Source: Candidatus Epulonipiscium fishelsonii (GTDB lineage Bacteria; Bacillota; Clostridia; Lachnospirales; Cellulosilyticaceae). Taken from it: a DNA stretch of 34,952 nucleotides. Numbering within the stretch: the stretch's first letter is position 1; each line of letters opens with the position of its first letter. The position numbers and the translations under genes were made by a program. The stretch lies in the NCBI GenBank assembly GCA_001983475.1, contig LJHD01000234.1, positions 1-34,952 of the forward strand, in the 5' to 3' direction. The notes beneath the pieces are model-generated. The model saw only the letters and a list, made by a program, of their open reading frames with translations. It made no database searches and was not told the origin of the DNA. This document shows positions 10,429-18,476 of this stretch, piece by piece.

Positions 10429-11031
10429 TTACACATATCTTTTTACAAGTTCGTTAAGTCCTAAATCGTTTGTTCCTTGCCCAATTGCGTTAAATTTCCA
10501 TTCACCATCATGTCTATAAATTTCTCCAAAAATCATGGCTGTCATATTTGTATAGTCATCTGTTAAATTGTATCTATACATTTCTGTATTATTTTTTGCA
10601 TCTACAATTCTAATAAATGCATTCTGAATCATTCCAAAATGTTGCTTTCTTTGTTGTGCTTGATAAATATTTATAACAAAAACTATGCGATTGTAAATTT
10701 CAGGGATATCATTTAAAGATAGCATGATTTGTTCATCGTCTCCATCCCCGGCACCAGTTAAATTATCTCCATTATGAATAACTGATTTTGAAGAATGGCG
10801 TAAGTTTCCAAAATAAATGATATCATCTTGACTTTTTAATTTATTTTCTTGCAACATAATAACTGAACCATCACAATCTATTTGAGATTCTGATTTTAAA
10901 GCTCCAAATAATCCTCTTTTCTTAGCTTGAGCTTGATCCCATCCAAGGCCAACGAGAACCTTTGATAATCCTTCATTACCTTTTTGCAGACTAACTTTCT
11001 GGCCTTTTTGTAAACTAACTGCCATTTTCAA
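10429..11031 (-). CDS. TerD family protein
   Basis: 200 aa; SLQKGQKVSLQKG, VGLGWD, IDCDGSVIML, DDEQIMLSLNDIP: TerD-domain motifs. Confidence 0.93.
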   Translation of the reverse strand: MKMAVSLQKGQKVSLQKGNEGLSKVLVGLGWDQAQAKKRGLFGALKSESQIDCDGSVIMLQENKLKSQDDIIYFGNLRHSSKSVIHNGDNLTGAGDGDDEQIMLSLNDIPEIYNRIVFVINIYQAQQRKQHFGMIQNAFIRIVDAKNNTEMYRYNLTDDYTNMTAMIFGEIYRHDGEWKFNAIGQGTNDLGLNELVKRYV

Positions 11032-11040
11032 CTCCTCCTT

Positions 11041-11622
11041 CTAAGCCACTTCAATACCAAAATTGTTGCATAGCGCTGCAAGACCACCCTGATATCCGCT
11101 ACCCATAGCATTAAATTTCCATTCACCATTATATTTATAAAGTTCTCCAAAAACAATTGCTGTTTCAATAGAGAAATCTTCTCCTAAATCGTATCGTAAT
11201 ATTTCATTACCATTTGCTTCGTCAAGTATTCTTATATATGCATTTTGCACTTGGCCAAAGTTTTGTCTTCTTTTTTCAGCCTCATAAATTGTTACCGTAA
11301 AAGCAATTCTAGTTATATTAGGAGGAATAGTATTTAAATTTAAAAGAATTTGTTCATCATCCCCACTTCCAACACCAGTTCTATTGTCTCCCAAATGTTC
11401 AACGGCTCCTGAAGGATGTTTTGTGTTTCCAAAGAATATAAAATCATCTGAGCTTGTTGTTTTACCATTATCTGTTAGTAGAAATGCTGCTGTATCTAAG
11501 TCAAAGTCTCCTCCTGTATCAAATCTGTTTACATCCCATCCAAGGCCTACTAATACTTTTGATAACCCAGGATTATTTTTTGTAATGCTAACTTTTTGAC
11601 CTTTTGTTAAATTTACTGGCAT
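11041..11622 (-). CDS. TerD family protein
   Basis: 193 aa; [35 protein letters not shown]; paralogous to neighbours. Confidence 0.95.
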   Translation of the reverse strand: MPVNLTKGQKVSITKNNPGLSKVLVGLGWDVNRFDTGGDFDLDTAAFLLTDNGKTTSSDDFIFFGNTKHPSGAVEHLGDNRTGVGSGDDEQILLNLNTIPPNITRIAFTVTIYEAEKRRQNFGQVQNAYIRILDEANGNEILRYDLGEDFSIETAIVFGELYKYNGEWKFNAMGSGYQGGLAALCNNFGIEVA

Positions 11623-11669
11623 AATTTTCTCCTTTTAACTTATTTTTTAGTTATGCTACCTACATAACT

Positions 11670-12251
11670 TTAAGCTGTTTCAATACCAAAATTGTCGCAT
11701 AATGCTGTGAGACCACCTTGAAAGCCACTGCCAATTGCGTTAAACTTCCAATCTCCATTATACTTATAAATTTCTCCAACTACAACCGCTGTTTCGATAG
11801 AAAAATCTTCCCCTAAGTCATATCTTAAAATTTCCGTATTAGTAGTTTCATCTACAATACGTATAAATGCATTTTGTACCTGACCAAAATTTTGTCGTCT
11901 TACATTTGCTTCATAAATTGTTACTGTAAAAACAATTTTATCTATATTTTCAGGTATTTTTGACAAATCTACTAAAATTTGTTCGTCATCCCCATCACCA
12001 ACACCTGTTAAGTTATCTCCTTGATGCTTAACAGATTCACTAGGATGAATAAGATTTCCATAAAAAATAAATTCTTTATCTGTAGGACATTTACCATTTT
12101 GTGAAGCCATGAATACAGAAGAATCTAAATCAAAATCTGCTCCACCATCATATTGATTAATATCCCATCCAAGACCAACTAGAAGTTTTTTTAGTTGTGG
12201 ATTTCCTTTTGTCAAATCTACTTTTTGACCTTTTGATAAATTTATTGGCAT
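11670..12251 (-). CDS. TerD family protein
   Basis: 193 aa; [34 protein letters not shown]. Confidence 0.95.
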   Translation of the reverse strand: MPINLSKGQKVDLTKGNPQLKKLLVGLGWDINQYDGGADFDLDSSVFMASQNGKCPTDKEFIFYGNLIHPSESVKHQGDNLTGVGDGDDEQILVDLSKIPENIDKIVFTVTIYEANVRRQNFGQVQNAFIRIVDETTNTEILRYDLGEDFSIETAVVVGEIYKYNGDWKFNAIGSGFQGGLTALCDNFGIETA

Positions 12252-12288
12252 TTTTTTGACCTCCTAAATTTTATTTTTAGAATGTATA

Positions 12289-12314
12289 GGAATGAAGGAT
12301 TTAACCTTCATTCC
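12289..12314 (-). terminator. Hairpin between telA-like gene and first TerD gene (terminator/attenuator candidate)
   Basis: Perfect 10-bp stem GGAATGAAGG-atttaa-CCTTCATTCC; no strong T-tract. Confidence 0.5.
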
Positions 12315-12471
12315 TTAATATTACTCTAATTTCTTTTAATATACTACTAATTTTAAAAATTTAAGACCAAAAATTAAAAATTATTATCCTTTTAAATTAA
12401 ATTAAAGCCTAGTTTTTGGTGTATGCTATTAAAAGCTAACTAGACTAATAACTATTTTTTTCAATCTTAAT

Positions 12472-13620
12472 TTAATATCGAGAATTCGTTGAGCTATTTG
12501 GCATATGATATATATCCTTAAATTTCGTTTTCATTTGTTCAAGTTTAACTTGATCTGTTTTTCGTTGATTTCGTGTTTTTTCTTGAATTTGTCTTGTTTC
12601 TTCAATTCCATCTACTATAGTTTTCCAAGTTTGTTCTAATGTTTCCATTTTAATAGAATTTCCAGAAGCTAATTGAGCAGTCATTTTGGATTGTTCAACA
12701 ATATTATTAGCATTTCTTATTAACAATTCATTAGTTTTTGCATCTAGTGCAGCCATGGCTTCTGCTTGTATACGTTGTCTTTTCACCATCATAGCTTGTG
12801 CTATGGCTTGTTTAAATACAGGTAATGTTATAATAAATGCTGAATTAATTTTTCGAACTAAATTCATATTACTATATGCCATAGTTTTAATCATTGGTAC
12901 AGATTGCATAGCTACGTTTTCAGCAATTCTTAAATCTTGAGTTCTTTGTTCAAGCATTAATAACGCTTGGTTTAAACTTTCTATTTCAAAATTTATAGAA
13001 TTATCTCCAGTTAAAACCATCTCTTGTTTTCTTTGATCAATGTATGTTTCTATTTCTCTGCAACCTTGTTCTCCTGCTAAAATGTATTTAACTAATTCAT
13101 GGTAATAATCTACATTTGCATTAAACATTATTTCAAGCTTTCTATTAGCCTGAGTAATCTCTTCCTCATATTTTTTTAACTCTACATATATTTTATCTAT
13201 TTCAGTACCCATTTTATTATACTTTTCTAATATTTTTTCTAATTGTTTTTTCAAATTTCCGAACCATTTATTTAATAAACCAGATTTTTCTTGTATTTCG
13301 TCCAAATCAAACTTTGACATAACATTAGCTAGTGTATTTAACATTTCGCTCGAATTATTTAACTGATTTATATTCATACTATTTAAAACAACATCAGATG
13401 CTTTTGAAATCTCTTCAGCAACTTCTGCACCAAAGGTTGCTATTGTTTCTAAATTAAAAACTTCTATTTTAGAAGCTAAATCATCTACTTCTTTTGAGTT
13501 TACTAGCTTAAGATTCATTTGATGTCTATCAGCTACTATATCATATTCAGGTTCTATATAAACTTGTATATCATAATCTGGCGAAATTGTTTGATTTTGC
13601 CTTTTAAAATCTAATCCCAT
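12472..13620 (-). CDS. TelA/YceH-type toxic anion resistance protein
   Basis: 382 aa, largely helical, contains TelA-like segments (ALLMLEQRTQDLRIAENVAMQSVPMIKTM); position in TerD operon. Confidence 0.88.
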   Translation of the reverse strand: MGLDFKRQNQTISPDYDIQVYIEPEYDIVADRHQMNLKLVNSKEVDDLASKIEVFNLETIATFGAEVAEEISKASDVVLNSMNINQLNNSSEMLNTLANVMSKFDLDEIQEKSGLLNKWFGNLKKQLEKILEKYNKMGTEIDKIYVELKKYEEEITQANRKLEIMFNANVDYYHELVKYILAGEQGCREIETYIDQRKQEMVLTGDNSINFEIESLNQALLMLEQRTQDLRIAENVAMQSVPMIKTMAYSNMNLVRKINSAFIITLPVFKQAIAQAMMVKRQRIQAEAMAALDAKTNELLIRNANNIVEQSKMTAQLASGNSIKMETLEQTWKTIVDGIEETRQIQEKTRNQRKTDQVKLEQMKTKFKDIYHMPNSSTNSRY

Positions 13621-14552
13621 ATATTTATTCCTTTCTTAAACAAACGTTGTTTGTATCTTATATTTGGAACTTTTGCATCATAAACATATTTGCCCATTTG
13701 ATGTTCCAATATTCCTAGAGTAAAATAATTTTCAATTGTAGCATATCCTGTTGGTACAAAAAATAATATGTCAAATCCTACTAAGCTTAAAAACATTAAG
13801 ACTATACTATCTTGCAAAGTTATTTGACGTTGTGAAGCATTTATATAAATTATTTTTGGATTAGATTTTCCAAAGTCAAACTCTTGTAAATACCTTAAAA
13901 CTTCTTTATTTAAATTAAGTATAGTAGAAATAATTATATGTTCAATTACAGGAGGCTCTTTAGATTTAATAAAAATTTTTGGAAGTGAATAAAAAAAACT
14001 TTGTCTTTGGGATTGATTATTAAAGTTTGGAATTATTAATTTTTGTTCTATTAACAACTCCATTTTATTTAATATATGTTCTTGCATATCTAATCTCAAT
14101 AAGCCAAAGGGGTAATATTTATCTATTTTAATTTTTTCTTTATAAAAAATTCCATTTCTGTAAAAATTGTCTACATTAAATTTAAGAGTCCTTTCTAATT
14201 TTATAAATGGCATATCTTTTACAATAAGTGTATCTTCCGTACATAATTTCCGAATATTTGCCCAATATTTTGCCATACTTGTTTCTGCTACTCCTGAGAT
14301 TTTTGCAAATAGTACAGGAATAGTTACAACATCGTTTTCAACTTTAAAATTTTCTCTATATTTAGGCTCTGTATTCCATAGTAAAGCTATTTCTTCATAA
14401 ATTGTCTGCAACTGAACTGAATTTGCATATTTATACTGGTGTGGTTTGAATATTATATTTTCATCACACATATTTTGATAAAATTCATTTTGCTTTTGGA
14501 ATGCTATTGTATCTCCAGCATTATTTGATTGCTTAGCAAAATTTAAGCTCAA
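13611..14552 (-). CDS. YceG-like protein of the tellurium/TerD stress operon (N-terminally shortened paralogue)
   Basis: Homologous to the adjacent 487-aa ORF (TIYEEI..LW..E.KYRENFKV.ND.VT.PV.FAK.SGV). A TTG at 14552 preceded by GAGGTGA fits better than the ORF-track start at 14591. Confidence 0.75.
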   Translation of the reverse strand: MSLNFAKQSNNAGDTIAFQKQNEFYQNMCDENIIFKPHQYKYANSVQLQTIYEEIALLWNTEPKYRENFKVENDVVTIPVLFAKISGVAETSMAKYWANIRKLCTEDTLIVKDMPFIKLERTLKFNVDNFYRNGIFYKEKIKIDKYYPFGLLRLDMQEHILNKMELLIEQKLIIPNFNNQSQRQSFFYSLPKIFIKSKEPPVIEHIIISTILNLNKEVLRYLQEFDFGKSNPKIIYINASQRQITLQDSIVLMFLSLVGFDILFFVPTGYATIENYFTLGILEHQMGKYVYDAKVPNIRYKQRLFKKGINIWD

Positions 14553-14553
14553 A

Positions 14554-16017
14554 TTAATCACCTCGTTTAAAGATTTTTTTATACCAATCATCTTTTTTAT
14601 TTAATACATCATTAAAAAGATTTTTTGATGGCATTTTTAAATCATATATATATTCTCCTATTTGATGTTCTGGTACATAATTTTTTATAAAATATTTTTC
14701 TATTGTTTGATATCCTGTTGGTACAAAAAATACTATATCAAATCCTATTAAATTTAAAAATGCTGTAAGTATACTATCTTCTAAAGAAATAGATTTTTCA
14801 GTTAAACATAAATATACTAAATTAGGATTTTGCTTAGTAAAATCAAATTTTTGCAATAATCTTATAAGTTCTGTATTCATATTTAGTATTGTAGCTATTA
14901 TTAAATATTCTGTACCATTTTGAAATGTCCCTTTAACAATTTTCTTATCAAGCAAATCTTGGATTTTATCAAATATATTTTCTTGAATATCTTCTCTCAT
15001 AAAGCTATATTTATATTCTTTATGAGACTTTATTTTGTCTCTTAATAATTTTCCGTTTTTAATAAACGTTGTAGAATAAGATTTAATAGGATTGATATCA
15101 TTGCTACTAATAAACGGAGTTTCTTTTATTATAAAAGTATCTTCTGTACATAAACTTTTAATTGTATTCCAATATTTTGAAACCAATCCATCTTTTACAC
15201 CAGATACTTTGGCAAAAATTACAGGAACAGTTACAATGTCATTTTGTACTTTAAAGTTCTCTCTATATTTAATTTCTTGATTCCATAAAATTAAAATTTC
15301 TTCATAAATAGTCTTTAAAGTTACTACATTAATTTTTTTATACTGATGATTTTTATATATGCCACTATCATCTTGATATAACATAGAATTTAATTCAGAT
15401 TCTGCTTGATATGCTATTGTCCCTACTTGATTAAGTATACTTGGAGGTTCAATTTCTTTTTCTCCATCATAGATAAGAACATCACAACCTACATTACATA
15501 GTATGGTCAATAATTTCAATTCATTATCACTTATAATACCTTTATATAAAATTTTTGGGACTTTATTGTTTCCAATTTGTATTAAGACTCTTTCAAATTT
15601 ATAATATAGCCAACACATATACTTTATAAAAGCATTTTTTAGCATATTTAAGTTTTTACCTTGTTGATGCATTTGATTTAATGTGTCATAGATTTCACAA
15701 GCAAGTTTTTGTCTTATATCAGGATTTAATCTTGGCAACCATCCAGCAAGTTTATTTGTAATAAATCCCATTGACATTTTAAAATCTATTCCTATTATGT
15801 CATTATAATAGGCTAAATTTTTTTCTGTTGGATTTGGTATTTTATCAATTACTACACCGTATGTTTTAGCTTCCTCCATATATCTATATAACAAAGATGA
15901 ATTCACATCTGTTTTACAAAAATATCCTTGTTTTTTTTGCCTATTATTCAATTCGATAAAATAGTTTTCTAAGTTTTGAAGCATAGGTTTTTTCCTCCTA
16001 GTTTTAATAATTTCCAA
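14554..16017 (-). CDS. YceG-like protein of the tellurium/TerD stress operon (full length)
   Basis: 487 aa; operon position with TelA and TerD matches the B. subtilis yce-type cluster; AGGAGGAAAAAACC upstream of internal Met MLQNLENYF (true start may be downstream of 16017). Confidence 0.75.
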   Translation of the reverse strand: MEIIKTRRKKPMLQNLENYFIELNNRQKKQGYFCKTDVNSSLLYRYMEEAKTYGVVIDKIPNPTEKNLAYYNDIIGIDFKMSMGFITNKLAGWLPRLNPDIRQKLACEIYDTLNQMHQQGKNLNMLKNAFIKYMCWLYYKFERVLIQIGNNKVPKILYKGIISDNELKLLTILCNVGCDVLIYDGEKEIEPPSILNQVGTIAYQAESELNSMLYQDDSGIYKNHQYKKINVVTLKTIYEEILILWNQEIKYRENFKVQNDIVTVPVIFAKVSGVKDGLVSKYWNTIKSLCTEDTFIIKETPFISSNDINPIKSYSTTFIKNGKLLRDKIKSHKEYKYSFMREDIQENIFDKIQDLLDKKIVKGTFQNGTEYLIIATILNMNTELIRLLQKFDFTKQNPNLVYLCLTEKSISLEDSILTAFLNLIGFDIVFFVPTGYQTIEKYFIKNYVPEHQIGEYIYDLKMPSKNLFNDVLNKKDDWYKKIFKRGD

Positions 16018-16345
16018 ACTAAATTATACCATATCTTTGAAATTTTCTCTACTTATTAAACTTATAAAAACAGTTATTTCTTCAAATTTTTAGCAGCAGT
16101 TATAGTACATAATAACTATCCATTCATATTTCTGAAATCACAATAACTTTGCACTAACCAGTTTTAAATATTTTATATTTCTTCGTAGTTACCATATGTA
16201 CAAATTGCACAAATATGCATAAATATACATTTTTGTGCAATACAAATGATATTGGACAACATGTGCTAGTGGGAAGAAACATATTAGGGTATTTTGTCAG
16301 TTGCATTTTGTTAGATATAGGTATATACTTTAATAGTTAACCCAT

Positions 16346-16442
16346 GCGAAAAAAACAATTAGCAGAGTAATCGCGAACAAATAAATAGCAATTAGGCGAA
16401 AAAATAAGTAGTAGAGCAGACGCGAAAGAATAAGTAGCAGCC
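16346..16442. repeat. Degenerate ~25-bp tandem repeat beginning GCGAA (4 copies)
   Basis: GCGAA(A/C/G)AA... at 16346, 16373, 16396 and 16422 (spacing 27, 23, 26), with recurring ATAAGTAG/AATTAGCAG segments. Confidence 0.6.
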
Positions 16443-16641
16443 AGTTGACAACCAAAACTAAAATTTAAATAAAAATTCATATAAAGCAAGACAAAAATAA
16501 CAGATTTAGGAATAAATAATTCATTTAACAGTACTAATAATGAGTTAAAGGCAAGATACGTTTTAAACATTAAGTAAGATATTCTTCAAACAACAAAGGA
16601 AAACCATGGCCATGGACCTTAGTTTAAACCAATATATAATG

Positions 16642-16740
16642 CTGTTTATAATCTCTCCAATTGGATAATAAACATATTGTTAACTTATCCTAAACATAGC
16701 GTTATCTTATTAATAATCGTACATTTGAGATTATAAACAG
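16642..16740. repeat. Inverted repeat, 14-bp perfect arms
   Basis: CTGTTTATAATCTC (16642-16655) and GAGATTATAAACAG (16727-16740). Confidence 0.85.
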
Positions 16741-16880
16741 ATTATGTGAAGGTTGGTAAAAAGATTAGATTATAAGAATATTGTTCACGATAAGTGGCAT
16801 ATCAAGGCCTAAAGAAATTTTAAGCCTATTTCTAATATAAAAAATAGATTGAGATGGATTATGCAAGTTAACAATAGACT

Positions 16881-17297
16881 TTCCATATAGAAGTAACAGT
16901 CTAAATAAAAAAGCAGTATTCCCATTCATCATTCAGTTCCTAAACCAACTAAGGATTTCCCATATAGAAGTGACAGTCTAAATAAAAAAGCAGTATTCCC
17001 ATTCATCATTCAGTTCCTAAACCAACTAAGGATTTCCATATAGAAGTAACAGTCTAAATAAAAAAGCAGCATTTCCATTCAGCATTCAGTTCCCAAACAA
17101 AATAGGAGTTTCCATACAGAATTAACAGTCTAAACAAAATAGGCATTTCCATACAGAAGTAACAGTCTAAATAAAAAAGCAGCATTTCCATTCAGCATTC
17201 AGTTCCCAAACAAAATAGGAGTTTCCATACAGAATTAACAGTCTAAATAAAAAAGCAGTATTTCTGTTCAAAATTCATTTCCTAAACCAAATTAGAC
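16881..17297. repeat. 76-bp tandem repeat array, about 5.5 copies
   Basis: Units start at 16881, 16957, 17034, 17110 (37-bp partial), 17147 and 17223; consensus TTCCATAyAGAAGTAACAGTCTAAATAAAAAAGCAGyATT...; stops in the frames examined. Confidence 0.95.
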
Positions 17298-17372
17298 TTT
17301 TAATATGTCTTATTTTTAGTAGCAGCATTTATAGGTTTATAAAAAAAATGTAACTAATAATTTATGATTCTT

Positions 17373-17469
17373 GAATATTTATTTATGCAAAATATAGCTA
17401 AATTAATTTAGTCAGATTAACTAAAGATAAAAAACTAAAGATTTTATAGATTTAGTTGCATAAATATTC
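17373..17469. repeat. Inverted repeat
   Basis: GAATATTTATTTATGCAA (17373-17390) versus TTGCATAAATATTC (17456-17469), perfect over 14 bp apart from a 4-bp insertion. Confidence 0.75.
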
Positions 17470-17504
17470 ATTTACTATATTTATATTTAAGTACTGCATA
17501 TAAA

Positions 17505-17898
17505 AAGTAACGGATTTAGTCACGTTGTTCATAAATTTGTTGTTCAAGAATAACACAAAAAGCCAAGCGTTTGTATGTATCTTTTTATGAAATTGTGAAT
17601 TATGCACTATTGAGGGGTGTATAGTTATTTTTTTTAAACTTACCAGTTGTGCTAGTTAAATATTTTATTAATAAGGATAAAAACCTGTTTATTTAAGGAG
17701 GATAGAGTTTTAAAAATCTTAATTGGGGAGTCGCCATGAGTATTATTCATGATACAGATAAGAATACATTATAATAAATGTACTTATAAGCTAGTGAGGA
17801 TTGGGGAGTCCCAACAGGAGCTTCCCACTATAATCAAATTTAGTTACTACTATTCCTGAATTATGGATTTATGAACAATATTACTAAATCTGTTATTT
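17505..17898 (+). other. Candidate structured noncoding element bounded by a 47-bp imperfect inverted repeat
   Basis: 17505-17551 is the reverse complement of 17852-17898 at 36/47 positions without gaps; 7 of 11 differences are G-U compatible in a plus-strand RNA. No reported ORF lies inside. Confidence 0.6.
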
Positions 17899-17929
17899 GA
17901 AAGTGCTTTTGCTATAAATTTTGTAAGTG

Positions 17930-18346
17930 TTAAAACAAATGTGTAATAGTTAAAAATATAGTTAATATTGCTAGTAAAGGAACGCCAACGTCTATAATAA
18001 AAGCTTTTAATATTTTAAACTCAATAAAAGCTCTATTTTTATAACAACTATTAAAATATATAAATTCTCTAATTAAATTTATCGGATTAAATTTATCAGA
18101 TTTTTTTCCAGATTGCACATATTGTTTACCTCGAAACATATATAATGTACCATAAGATTTACCAAATGGTTTATAAAAAATATAACCCGTATTGTCGATT
18201 TCTTTGGTTTTTGAATCTTCAAATTTATAGTTATATTCTAAAAAAAATTTTGAAGTAGGTATTTTAAGTTTAACAATATTATATGGTTTTTTTTCATTCA
18301 AAAAAATATCATAGCGTTTTTGAATTTCTGTAGTTAGTCTATTCAT
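17930..18346 (-). CDS. Hypothetical protein with one C-terminal TM segment
   Basis: 138 aa, C-terminus FIIDVGVPLLAILTIFLTITHLF; only long ORF in the interval. Confidence 0.6.
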   Translation of the reverse strand: MNRLTTEIQKRYDIFLNEKKPYNIVKLKIPTSKFFLEYNYKFEDSKTKEIDNTGYIFYKPFGKSYGTLYMFRGKQYVQSGKKSDKFNPINLIREFIYFNSCYKNRAFIEFKILKAFIIDVGVPLLAILTIFLTITHLF

Positions 18347-18398
18347 CTATTACTAGCAAGGATACTCCAACTTCTATAAATAGGACGTCCTCTTGCAT
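18339..18398 (-). pseudogene. Short ORF MQEDVLFIEVGVSLLVIDE, related to the C-terminus of the following gene
   Basis: FIEVGVSLLVI parallels FIIDVGVPLLAI of the 138-aa ORF at DNA and protein level; its stop overlaps the downstream ATG (ATGAATAG). Confidence 0.5.
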
Positions 18399-18476
18399 CC
18401 TCCTTTCTGTTAACAAACTAAAAAGCTTGTATTATTTTATGTTCCTTTTAGCCTTTTGTTTTTTTAGTTATGAGTT

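Noticed and set aside
16337-16570. 77-aa minus-strand ORF
   Set aside because: It runs through the degenerate GCGAA repeats, has no clear RBS and has low-complexity composition; more likely a chance ORF.
16746-16880. Possible decayed transposase reading (LVKRLDYKNIVHDKWHIKA*RNFKPISNIKNRLRWIMQ)
   Set aside because: Looks faintly protein-like, but stops interrupt it and no family motif is recognisable; insufficient to call.
16881-17297. Possible CRISPR array
   Set aside because: Units are contiguous 76-mers diverging gradually along their length, with no constant-repeat/variable-spacer alternation and no cas genes in the window.
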